Notes under the pieces: model-generated
Told to the model about the DNA's origin: nothing
What the model saw: only the letters and a program-made list of their open reading frames with translations
Databases searched by the model: none
Program-made: the position numbers and the translations under genes
Shown: positions 25,704 to 33,198 of the stretch, piece after piece
How positions within the stretch are numbered: position 1 is the first letter of the stretch
How the letters are laid out: each line of letters begins with the position of its first letter
Assembly (NCBI GenBank): GCA_035470785.1
Contig: DATIQN010000007.1
Span: forward strand, 1-64,000
Direction: 5' to 3'
Length of the DNA: 64,000 nucleotides
Source: Croceibacterium_B sp035470785
GTDB taxonomy: Bacteria; Pseudomonadota; Alphaproteobacteria; Sphingomonadales; Sphingomonadaceae

Positions 25704-27920
25704 ATGATCGGGCGGAAGGTTCGGCTCAAGCAGCGCGGGCCGATGCTCGCCGGGTTGCTGACGGCTGCCGTGGTCGCTCTGCTCCAGCTGGCGGGCTTTG
25801 CGCCGCTCGAGGAGGTCGGCCTGCGCGTTTTCGACAGCTTCGCTCGCGCGGCGCCGCGCGCCTATGTGGACGCGCCGGTGCGGGTGGTCGACATCGACGA
25901 GGATTCGATCGCCCGGCTCGGCCAGTGGCCATGGCCGCGAACCGACCTCGCGCGGCTGAACCGGGTGTTGGCGGCGGCCGGGGCCAAGGCAATCGCCTAC
26001 GATATCGTTTTTTCCGAGCCCGACCGGACATCGCCCGCGGCCGTCGCGAGGCGGCTCGGGCTCGGCGACCGCTTCGCCGGGCTGCCCGACAACGACAAGG
26101 TCCTCGCGGACAGCATGGCCGGGGCGCACGTGATCAACGGGCTGTTCCTGCTGCCGCAGGCGCGCGGGGCGCCGGTCGAGCCCAAGGCCGGCATCGCCCT
26201 GAAGGGCAGCCTGCCCGACAAGGCGGTGCGCAGCTTCCCAGGCGCGATCCAGGCGCTGCCGGTGCTGCAGGCCGAGGCCGCCGGGGCCGGCTCGCTGAGC
26301 CTGCCGGGCGACGCCGACACGATCGTGCGCCGGGCGCCGTTGGTGGCGCTCAACGGCCGCCAGCTGGTGCCATCGCTATCGCTCGAGGCGGTGCGGGTGT
26401 GGGCGGGCGAGGACAACATCATGGTCACGACCAGCGACGCCAGCGGCGGGACCCGGGCAAAGCCGGGATCGGTGGTCTCGGTGCGCGTCGGCGGCTTCGA
26501 AGTGCCGACGAACGATGCCGGCGAGATGTGGCTGCACTACGCACCGGCCGGGCGCGAGCGAGTGATCCCGGCATGGAAGCTGCTCGGCGGGGCGATGACT
26601 CCGGCGCAGGTCAGGGCGGCGGTCGGCGGCCGGATCGTGTTCGTCGGGGCAAGCGCCACTGGTTTGCTAGACCTAGTCGCCACCCCGCTCGCCGCGCGCG
26701 AGCCCGGGGTGCTCGTCCACGCGCAGGCGGCTGAGCAGATGATCCTCGGCCAGTTCCTCGAGCGGCCCGACTGGGCGCCCGGGCTCGAGTTCGCGTTCGT
26801 AATGCTCCTCGGCGGCGGGCTGGCGCTGCTGCTGCCGCAGCTCGGCGCAGCGGCCGGGGCGGCGGTCGGTGCGCTTGGCATCGCCGCGGTCGCCGCGCTG
26901 AGCTGGCTCGCGTACACCCGCGCGAGTTACCTGCTCGACCCGACTTACCCCGCACTCGCCATCGTGCTCGTCTACGTGGTCCAGACGGTGATGGTGTTCT
27001 ACCGTGAGGAGCGCCGCCGAGCCTACATCCACCGCGCGTTCGATCGCTATCTCTCGCCCGAGCTGGTCAAACAAATCGCCGCCGATCCCGCCCGGCTCGA
27101 GCTTGGCGGCGAAGAGCGCGAAATGACCGTGTTGATGTGCGATATCCGCGGCTTTTCGCGCATTTCCGAGCGGCACAGCCCGCAACAGGTGATCGAGTTC
27201 CTGATCGCCTTTCTCACCCCGATGAGCGAGCTCCTGCTCGCCCACAAGGCTACGCTCGACAAATACATCGGCGACGCGATCCTCGCGTTCTGGAATGCGC
27301 CGCTCGACAACCCCGACCACTTTCGCGACGGCGCCCGCGCTGCGCTGGCGATGGTGGCGAAGCTCGACGAGCTCAACCGCGAGATGCCGGCGAGCATGGG
27401 AGACGTCTGGCCCGAGCAGGTGAATATCGGCATCGGCCTCAACTCGGGCCTGTGCTGCGTGGGCAACATGGGCTCACGCCAGCGCTTGTCTTACTCGCTG
27501 ATCGGCGACACGGTGAACGTGGCTTCGCGGCTCGAAGGCCTTACCAAGCTCTACGGCGTGCCGGTCATCGTCGGCAGCGCGCTCGCCGCGCACCTCGAAG
27601 GGTTCGCGCTACTCGAGCTCGACCGTGTGCGGGTCGTCGGCCGCGACGCTCCGGAAACGATCTTCGCGCTGGTTGGCGACGAGGCCGTGGCGGGATCGGC
27701 CGAATTCCAGGTGCTGGCTGCCGCCCAGGTGGCCTTCCTCCGCGCCTACCGCGCTGCCGACTGGCCGGAGGCCGAACACCGGCTCAGCGAGCTGGCGCCG
27801 ACATATGCCGCGCACGGCTTCGCTCACCTCGTCGACCGTTGGCGCGAGCGGCTGGCCGCCTTGCGCGCCGACCCGCCCGGGCCGGGCTGGGACGGGGTCT
27901 ACCAGGCGACCGAGAAGTAG
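25704..27920 (+). CDS. CHASE2-domain adenylate cyclase (class III)
   Basis: 738 residues. A first membrane helix (about 13-32) precedes a periplasmic CHASE2 sensor domain (about 35-345; VRVVDIDEDSIARLGQWPWPR). Three further helices lie at about 355-435. The catalytic domain starts at about 470: metal Asp480 (MCDIRGFS) and Asp524 (YIGDAIL), substrate Lys520 (TLDKY), and the transition-state pair Asn605/Arg609 (DTVNVASRLE), so it should be active and specific for ATP. The C-terminal 60 residues are helical. It converges on FecR and TPR genes, partners often found with CHASE2 cyclases. The signal sensed is unknown. Confidence 0.93.
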   Translation: MIGRKVRLKQRGPMLAGLLTAAVVALLQLAGFAPLEEVGLRVFDSFARAAPRAYVDAPVRVVDIDEDSIARLGQWPWPRTDLARLNRVLAAAGAKAIAYDIVFSEPDRTSPAAVARRLGLGDRFAGLPDNDKVLADSMAGAHVINGLFLLPQARGAPVEPKAGIALKGSLPDKAVRSFPGAIQALPVLQAEAAGAGSLSLPGDADTIVRRAPLVALNGRQLVPSLSLEAVRVWAGEDNIMVTTSDASGGTRAKPGSVVSVRVGGFEVPTNDAGEMWLHYAPAGRERVIPAWKLLGGAMTPAQVRAAVGGRIVFVGASATGLLDLVATPLAAREPGVLVHAQAAEQMILGQFLERPDWAPGLEFAFVMLLGGGLALLLPQLGAAAGAAVGALGIAAVAALSWLAYTRASYLLDPTYPALAIVLVYVVQTVMVFYREERRRAYIHRAFDRYLSPELVKQIAADPARLELGGEEREMTVLMCDIRGFSRISERHSPQQVIEFLIAFLTPMSELLLAHKATLDKYIGDAILAFWNAPLDNPDHFRDGARAALAMVAKLDELNREMPASMGDVWPEQVNIGIGLNSGLCCVGNMGSRQRLSYSLIGDTVNVASRLEGLTKLYGVPVIVGSALAAHLEGFALLELDRVRVVGRDAPETIFALVGDEAVAGSAEFQVLAAAQVAFLRAYRAADWPEAEHRLSELAPTYAAHGFAHLVDRWRERLAALRADPPGPGWDGVYQATEK

Positions 27921-27927
27921 CCGCGCG

Positions 27928-28857
27928 CTACTTGCCCCGGATGTTCGCGCCCGGCGTGCTCGTCGGCGCGGGCGTCGGCACCCCCGCCGGGGTCTTGCGG
28001 CCCTTCCCCTGGCCGAGCGGCTGCTGGCTCGAGTTCGGGTGCTTGTCGTGGTCGGTCAGCAGGATGGCACCCGCGCCGACGATAGCCGCGCCCGCGAGGA
28101 TCTTGCCGAGCGAACTACCCTTGCCCCCTCCGCCGGCGATGACCGACGGCGACAGCAGGTCCTGCACTTGCGACAGCCCGCCGGCGGAAATCCGGAACGG
28201 CCCGATCGGCGGCGCACCCGGCCGCGGGATGTAGGCGGCGAGCTCGGGCTGGTCGAGCGTGACCGTCCTCCCCGCGGCGGTGACGTCGGCGATCCCGACG
28301 GTCAGCCCGCCGGCGGTCGCCTGGCCCGGCCCGCGCAGGACGATCAGTGTCGCGGTTGTCTTGTCGCTCTTGACCCTCTTGCCGACCGCCGGCTCCTGCT
28401 CGGCGATCGCCACCGCGTCCTCGCCGACCACACCGTCGAGCGCGGTGCCCCGGATGCCGATGGTGCCGATCGGTGAATCGATCGACGCGGTGGAATTGGC
28501 GTTCTTCGCGCCCGACATGAAGCGGAAAGCGCCTTCGAACACCCGCGCGAACAGCGACCGGCCCTGGCTCGGATCGTAGACGAACCGGTCGATCGTCATC
28601 CGCGTGTTGGCGCCGATCGAGAAATTCGACCGGTCGAGCAGAAGGATCTGCAGCAAGCTCTTCTTGCCGGTGCCGACCACGTCGCCCCAGGCGACACGCT
28701 GATTGCGCGCGATCGGGTACGCCTTGGCCGCCGCCGCTTGGCTCAGCCGGACATCGCCGACGATCGCCGCGGCGATCCCCACTTCGACCGGCGCCGCGGC
28801 GGACACCCTGACCGCGATCGCCGCCACCGCCGCCGCGGCCAGGAGCGCGCCGCGCAT
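27928..28857 (-). CDS. Secreted FecR-domain protein
   Basis: 309 residues. Signal peptide MRGALLAAAAVAAIAVRVSA, then a FecR domain (about 25-150): AWGDVVGTGKKSLLQILLLDRSN (in two parts), FSIGANTRMTIDRFVY, VFEGAFRFMSGAK and IGTIGIRGTALDGVV. The C-terminal third has a hydrophobic glycine-alanine stretch (about 247-262) and a proline-rich tail. Such periplasmic proteins occur beside CHASE2 cyclases and TPR proteins and may carry envelope signals. ATG 28857 overlaps the stop of the TPR gene, so the two are coupled. The neighbouring cyclase is on the opposite strand with only 7 bases between stops. Confidence 0.85.
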   Translation of the reverse strand: MRGALLAAAAVAAIAVRVSAAAPVEVGIAAAIVGDVRLSQAAAAKAYPIARNQRVAWGDVVGTGKKSLLQILLLDRSNFSIGANTRMTIDRFVYDPSQGRSLFARVFEGAFRFMSGAKNANSTASIDSPIGTIGIRGTALDGVVGEDAVAIAEQEPAVGKRVKSDKTTATLIVLRGPGQATAGGLTVGIADVTAAGRTVTLDQPELAAYIPRPGAPPIGPFRISAGGLSQVQDLLSPSVIAGGGGKGSSLGKILAGAAIVGAGAILLTDHDKHPNSSQQPLGQGKGRKTPAGVPTPAPTSTPGANIRGK

Positions 28858-29237
28858 CAGCCCTGGCCCGTCACGTCGCACTGCGCGCGCGCGTTGGCGA
28901 GGTCCGCCTTGGCGACCTCCTTCTTGCCGAGCTTGCCGATCTCGACCGCGCCGCCCATCCGGTCGTCGATTCGGCAGAGGTAGGCGGCGTGGAGCAGCTT
29001 GGCATAGCCCGACGTCGGATTTGCGGCGAGGACCCTTTCGAGCGTCGACAGCGCCTCGAGGAATTCGCCGCGCGCGGCCTGTTCCTGCGCCAGCGCGATC
29101 CCCGGTTGCTCGCCCGTCGCCCGGTCGGCGAGCACGCTGAGTTCCTGCGGCGTTTCCGCGCGGAGCGGGAGCGCCGAGAGGGCCAGCCCGGCGAGCAGGA
29201 CCAGGCGGATCATTCCTCCGGCACGGAGCTGACGCAT
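28857..29237 (-). CDS. Small secreted TPR-like protein
   Basis: 126 residues from ATG 29237, which has GGGAGAG just upstream and begins a signal peptide (GGMIRLVLLAGLALSALPLRA). The mature part holds one or two helical repeats (LAQEQAARGEFLEALSTLER, NPTSGYAKLLHAAYLCRIDD) like a minimal TPR, ending QCDVTGQG. Two Cys remain. It is upstream of and overlapping the FecR gene. Probably a periplasmic scaffold in the same envelope-sensing module as the CHASE2 cyclase; this is inferred from association only. Confidence 0.75.
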   Translation of the reverse strand: MRQLRAGGMIRLVLLAGLALSALPLRAETPQELSVLADRATGEQPGIALAQEQAARGEFLEALSTLERVLAANPTSGYAKLLHAAYLCRIDDRMGGAVEIGKLGKKEVAKADLANARAQCDVTGQG

Positions 29238-29858
29238 GCTCTCTCCCACGCCCATCAGGCGTGTTGGCTTGCGACCCGGCGCGAGCATGACACGGCCTGC
29301 CCGCCCTGCGCAAGCCGCGCCGCGCGGGCCTGCATGCCAAGGCCGACCGGCGCGGAGGCGGTCCACGAGGCAGGCCGCGGAACAGGGTGACACAAGTTAC
29401 ACCCTGTCACCCACGCCGCCGCCGCGCAAACCCGCAGAAATCGGGGGTTTTCGGCCCCGTGCGCCAGAGTGACACTTTCCGGGATTCGGCGCGAAAACAG
29501 CCGCTCAACAAAAGCCCCGGCCACCCCGAGCCTGCCGGAGCGGCCGAAAGGGCCTCCTGAAAGCCAGTCTGGGGCGGAGTCCCTATGGGTTCTGGCATAA
29601 GGCTGATCTCCTGACCGGCGGCGAAAGCGGCGCTGGGCCGAATCGAAGATGGTGCGAAGCACTAACCAGGATATGGCAAAGGTCGGGGGTTGTAGAAATG
29701 TTCTATTTTTGTTCTTACTAGGCAGTGGTTGGCGCCGGGGGCAACTTCCGCTTAGCGCCACTCTTGGTCGTTGATTGAACTCGGCCAACTCACCGAAAGC
29801 AGACAAGGGCCGCGTCACCATTCCTCCATCGGGTCATCCCGACCCATGGAGAAGTGCA
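29238..29858. other. Gene-poor stretch of about 620 bases with an 8-bp dyad
   Basis: No convincing gene was found; a 188-codon open frame on the minus strand has arginine-, serine- and proline-rich low-complexity content and no ribosome site. At 29382-29412 there is an interleaved dyad: GGGTGACA (29385-29392) opposite TGTCACCC (29405-29412) and ACAGGGT opposite ACCCTGT. Another AGTGACACTT lies near 29469. These could be protein-binding sites for the minus-strand TPR-FecR pair, about 145 bases away. From about 29640 onward the base composition becomes less GC-rich, marking the start of the accessory segment. Confidence 0.5.
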
Positions 29859-30665
29859 ATGGGATACTCAGAATTCGACGGTCACTCGAAGCCGCCATGG
29901 AATGTGGGCCGAAAGGTGGGCCCGAAGCGGGCACTCAAACAAAAGGAAGTCTGGGCGATCCGTTTCTGGCTCGATCAGGCGGGTCGTCTGAGAGATCGTG
30001 CCCAGTTCGATCTGGCGATCGACAGCAAGTTGCGCGGCTGCGACCTGGTTCGCGTCCGCATTGACAACGCGGTGCGCGGGAATGCCATCAGAGACCGGGC
30101 AGCGATCGTTCATCGCAAGACCGGCCGGCCGGTCCAGTTCGAGATTCTCGAACCGGCAAGATCGACACTACTCGTGTGGCTCGAAAGAAGGGGCGGTGGG
30201 CTTCAGGAGTTCGTCTTCCCGAGCCGGACCGATCACACCAGCCATCTCAGCACGCGGCAGTACGGCCGTCTCGTTGAGGAGTGGGTTTCGGCGATCGGAC
30301 TGAAGCCACATCAGTATGGCACACACTCATTGATACGGACAAAGGCTTCGATGATCTACAAGCAGACCGGCAATCTGCGCGCCGTGCAGATACTGCTCGG
30401 TCATGCGAAGATCGAGAGCACCGTGAGGTACCTTGGCGTAGACATCGAAGACGCGCTCGAACTGGCCGAAGCGACCCGACGTTTGAACGCCAGCGCCGCC
30501 GCCTCTGCGGCGGCGCTATGTCCGCAATGGGTGGAAAGAGGACATTCGCCGCTGGTTCAAGTTGTCGCAGCAGGTTTTGTCTTCACACTGTCTCCTGCGG
30601 CGTGGCCGATCTCCCGGACATTGATCAATTGCTCAAGTGATTGCCGGACGCGTTTAAGATCGTAG
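29859..30665 (+). CDS. Stand-alone tyrosine recombinase (short integrase) with a non-homologous tail
   Basis: 268 residues from ATG 29859 (AGAA-like ribosome site upstream). It holds only the catalytic domain of tyrosine integrases: first Arg in GRLRDRAQFDLAIDSKLRG, GTHSLIRTKASMIY as the H-x2-R box (second position Ile where relatives often have Arg), GHAKIESTVRYLGV with the GH and nucleophile Tyr. The usual N-terminal core-binding domain is absent, as in the many short integrases of sphingomonads. After ALELAEAT the frame continues about 45 codons through a short inverted repeat and into the antisense of the response regulator gene; this tail looks accidental. It marks the left side of the accessory segment. 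Confidence 0.85.
   Translation: MGYSEFDGHSKPPWNVGRKVGPKRALKQKEVWAIRFWLDQAGRLRDRAQFDLAIDSKLRGCDLVRVRIDNAVRGNAIRDRAAIVHRKTGRPVQFEILEPARSTLLVWLERRGGGLQEFVFPSRTDHTSHLSTRQYGRLVEEWVSAIGLKPHQYGTHSLIRTKASMIYKQTGNLRAVQILLGHAKIESTVRYLGVDIEDALELAEATRRLNASAAASAAALCPQWVERGHSPLVQVVAAGFVFTLSPAAWPISRTLINCSSDCRTRLRS
30518..30545. repeat. Dispersed short inverted repeat, copy 1
   Basis: Stem ATGTCCGC facing GAGGACAT (one mismatch) around the core AATGGGTGGAA. Same element as copies at about 32238, 33089, 34831 and 35834. This copy lies inside the extended 3' end of the integrase frame. Confidence 0.75.
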
Positions 30666-30982
30666 GGCTTGCTTATAAATATGGCTCCGGGAGGAAGATC
30701 TTCAGGTTTCGGAAATTGCCTCCCGGATACGACCAGGATGGCGGCGTCAGGGTCGCGCTCGTGCACGATCCAGGCGAGCTGAAATCCGTCCATCGGACCG
30801 AGCAATTCGACATCCGTGAACAGCGCCGCGACAGGTGTAGCTTTGAGCAACTTGACCGCTGCCTCACCCGTGGAAGCCTCGATAACTTTGAATCCAGCTT
30901 GTTCGAACATGTCAGTTGCCATCATGCGCAACAGAGTTTCATCTTCGGCGACGAGGACTGAGAGTTTAGTCGCGCTTGGCAT
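30557..30982 (-). CDS. Single-domain response regulator (CheY-like)
   Basis: 141 residues. Acidic pocket VAEDETLLR at 11-19, phospho-acceptor Asp57 (LFTDVELLGPMDG), the Ser switch in ILVVSGRQF and the conserved Lys in FISKPYDLKRV. There is no DNA-binding output domain. It starts 41 bases downstream of the HWE kinase stop on the same strand, so the kinase is its likely partner. The 23-residue C-terminal extension after LINVREIG is unstructured. Its 3' end overlaps the antisense integrase tail. Confidence 0.9.
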   Translation of the reverse strand: MPSATKLSVLVAEDETLLRMMATDMFEQAGFKVIEASTGEAAVKLLKATPVAALFTDVELLGPMDGFQLAWIVHERDPDAAILVVSGRQFPKPEDLPPGAIFISKPYDLKRVRQSLEQLINVREIGHAAGDSVKTKPAATT

Positions 30983-31022
30983 TGTGGTCTCCTCGACCCA
31001 AGTTATGGTTTCGGGCCGGTTG

Positions 31023-32054
31023 TTAAAGGGGAGCCTCCAAGCTTAATCTGAGACCCGACGGCCAATATTCCAATTTGACGTTGCCCATAAAATCACCTTC
31101 GAGATTGCGGGTGATCAAGCGCGTGCCAAATCCTTCTGTCGTCGGGGGCATTACTATCGGGCCACCGGTCTCGTTCCAGTTGAACCGGAAGATCCGATGG
31201 GTGTGGGACCAGTCGATCGCCACTTTGCCGGTCGGCACTGACAGGGCGCCGTATTTTAGCGCGTTAGTCGTGAGCTCGTGGACCGCCAAAGCCAGCGCAA
31301 GCCCCCTGCGTCCTTCAAGTTGAACGTCGTCTCCGTTGGCTTGGCACCGGCCCACGGGGCATAGCGGGCCCAGCGTCCTGCTCACTAGAGCCGGCACAGA
31401 CACCGAAACCCATTGTGTCTGCAACAACAGTTCTTGCGCATTGGCCAATGCTGCCAACCGACCGCTGAAATCCTCTCGAGTGCTCGTGTCCGCACTTCGA
31501 AACGTCTGAAGGCCGATGGCTTGAGCGAGCGCAAGGCTGTTCTTGATGCGGTGGCTAAGCTCCTGCGACAACAGGTCCCGCTGCGCTTCGGCTTCCATTT
31601 CGGCAGTGATGTCGCGAGAAATCGAGAGGATGTAGCCAGGATTGCCTGAGGTCCCCGGAAGGTGGCTGACGGTGACATCCCAGAACTTGGGCATCCCCTT
31701 CATCGTGGGTGATTGCCCGGTGAAATGAGCGGAACCGCCCTTGCGAGCAGTTTCTAGCGCATTGCTCGCAGCCTGCTTGCCATCACCAGACCACAAGTGC
31801 TGCCACGACTTTCCGGCGATAGCTTGGAAGTCGTCGACTTCCATGAGCCGGCGGCCGCCATCGTTCATGAAGACAATCGCGCCATCGAGGGTTAGGACTT
31901 TGATGCAGTCTTTACTGGCGTCGAGCACGCTTTGCAGAAACGCGCTTGCCTCAAGGCTCTCGGCAAGAGCCGCCTCGGAATCTTTGAGCGCTGAGCGGGC
32001 CCGCGACAGCCCAATCGCCCCGCGCCTATCCTGTGACAATGGTGACAAGGCCAA
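31023..32054 (-). CDS. PAS-domain sensor histidine kinase, HWE family
   Basis: About 343 residues, cytosolic. A short coiled N-terminus leads to a PAS domain (about 35-150; FLQSVLDASKDCIKVLTLDG, ILSISRDITAEMEAEAQRD). The phospho-His box is LSQELSHRIKNSLALAQAI, and the ATPase core has VHELTTNALKYGALS and the W-x-E motif FRFNWNETGGP that defines HWE kinases. EGFGTRLI and the C-terminal strand complete the domain. The start is uncertain: TTG 32054 or TTG 32039, since a stop lies just upstream at 32063-32061. It is followed by the single-domain response regulator, suggesting a two-component pair. Confidence 0.88.
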   Translation of the reverse strand: MALSPLSQDRRGAIGLSRARSALKDSEAALAESLEASAFLQSVLDASKDCIKVLTLDGAIVFMNDGGRRLMEVDDFQAIAGKSWQHLWSGDGKQAASNALETARKGGSAHFTGQSPTMKGMPKFWDVTVSHLPGTSGNPGYILSISRDITAEMEAEAQRDLLSQELSHRIKNSLALAQAIGLQTFRSADTSTREDFSGRLAALANAQELLLQTQWVSVSVPALVSRTLGPLCPVGRCQANGDDVQLEGRRGLALALAVHELTTNALKYGALSVPTGKVAIDWSHTHRIFRFNWNETGGPIVMPPTTEGFGTRLITRNLEGDFMGNVKLEYWPSGLRLSLEAPL

Positions 32055-32237
32055 GGTAGTCTATCCGCAAACCTAGCCGATAGGTGGATTTGTGTGCGAC
32101 CTGATCCAAAACGCCTCCGCCAAACTTTGGGGCGATTTACGCCGATTTTTGCGACCAAGATATAGACCACGTTAGGATATCTGGCGCCGCATGTATCTTT
32201 CTGCAGGGTTGGATCGGAGAACAGCTTCATACTGCAC

Positions 32238-32268
32238 ATTGTCCGCAATGGGTGGAAAGCGGACGTTA
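32238..32268. repeat. Dispersed short inverted repeat, copy 2
   Basis: GTCCGC (32241-32246) pairs with GCGGAC (32259-32264) around AATGGGTGGAAA. It lies in the 223-base gap between the HWE kinase start and the PilZ stop. Confidence 0.8.
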
Positions 32269-32277
32269 GCCGTCCGG

Positions 32278-32643
32278 TTAGAGGCTAAATCGCTGGCCAA
32301 TCTTCGTAACTAGTCGGCCAAAATGGTCCCGGAAGGCGGTGTCGGGCTGAGAGTGCGGCCGAAATCCGAGTTGTGTGACCACCGCCTGATCGAGCCTTCC
32401 TGTGAATTTTGCCCCGCCAAACTCACCCTTGGTCCAGATAACTGTGGCGTCCGTGGCGCCGGCATGCGGCAAGTCGAACTGGATCGTATCTCCCGCGCTC
32501 GGAGCGAATCTCCCGCCCGTGTGAAGCATGCAACCGTCCATCGAAAGGTCGTATAGCAACGCGCGACAAGGCTCCCCCTTGAAGGTCCCGGTGACCTCCA
32601 AATCCACGACTTCTCGTTTGGCGCCTCGTTCGTCCATGATCAC
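32278..32643 (-). CDS. PilZ-domain protein
   Basis: 121 residues consisting of one PilZ domain: basic start RGAKREVVDLEVTG, then CRALLYDLSMDGCMLHTGG, matching the D-x-S-x2-G motif that binds cyclic di-GMP, and WTKGEFGGAKFTGRLD. The first RxxxR Arg motif is partly degenerate (KREVV), so ligand binding is uncertain. It sits among sensor kinases in the accessory segment and may couple them to surface or motility behaviour. ATG 32643 is followed in frame by a second Met at codon 3. Confidence 0.85.
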   Translation of the reverse strand: MIMDERGAKREVVDLEVTGTFKGEPCRALLYDLSMDGCMLHTGGRFAPSAGDTIQFDLPHAGATDATVIWTKGEFGGAKFTGRLDQAVVTQLGFRPHSQPDTAFRDHFGRLVTKIGQRFSL

Positions 32644-32929
32644 TTTGCGAGTGAAGAATGATGGGTCAACGTTTGAATATATTAAATAAAAATCAGGCTA
32701 CATCGAGCAGACCGATGCGGAGTCTGCAAGCCAGTTTATGATCTTTCTCAGATTCTAGTGATCAGGACTAACGCACGATCTTCGTGATATTAATCCTTGA
32801 TCTTGGCTGTTAGCGGAAGTCGGCCGTTGATCGGTTCTACCGAATCTTTAGAGCACGAACAAATACAATATGTGTTACTATTTGATCGGCGCCACGAGTC
32901 GGGATCGACGCCATGAGAGGCGAGGGCCC

Positions 32930-33070
32930 ATGGACGACTTCATTCCCAAAGGGAACATCGAGCGATTCGAGCGAAAGCTGAAGGCGTCACGCGATGATGC
33001 TGAACGCAAAGTCCTGTTGGAGTTGCTCGTCATCGAACGCGAGCTGTTGATCGCGGCGCGCTCTACGTAA
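32930..33070 (+). CDS. 46-residue helical protein of unknown function
   Basis: Reads MDDFIPKGNIERFERKLKAS, then a continuous charged helix DDAERKVLLELLVIERELLI. The ATG at 32930 follows GGCGAGGG at a workable distance. The pattern of short basic-acidic helix with a phenylalanine-proline start looks like a genuine small protein rather than chance, and similar tiny proteins are frequent beside sensor kinases in this group. The upstream 286 bases (32644-32929) are AT-rich and otherwise empty. Function unknown. Confidence 0.65.
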   Translation: MDDFIPKGNIERFERKLKASRDDAERKVLLELLVIERELLIAARST

Positions 33071-33088
33071 CGTTGGGCCGGAGGCGGC

Positions 33089-33120
33089 CAATGTCCGTTT
33101 TGGGTCGAATGCGGACATTG
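33089..33120. repeat. Dispersed short inverted repeat, copy 3
   Basis: Perfect 9-bp arms, CAATGTCCG (33089-33097) and CGGACATTG (33112-33120), with core TTTTGGGTCGAATG. Related to the other four copies but with a variant core. It lies just after the small helical gene and before the 3' end of the double-PAS kinase. Confidence 0.8.
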
Positions 33121-33198
33121 ACGCAACCGACGTTGAACTTACCGTGTCGACCACGCTCTGCCTCGTCAGATGACGCGACCCCACGAGTTAGTGGTGCA

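Noticed and set aside
29255..29821. 188-codon minus-strand open frame
   Set aside because: Low-complexity Arg/Ser/Pro composition, no ribosome site and no family features; a GC-driven chance frame.
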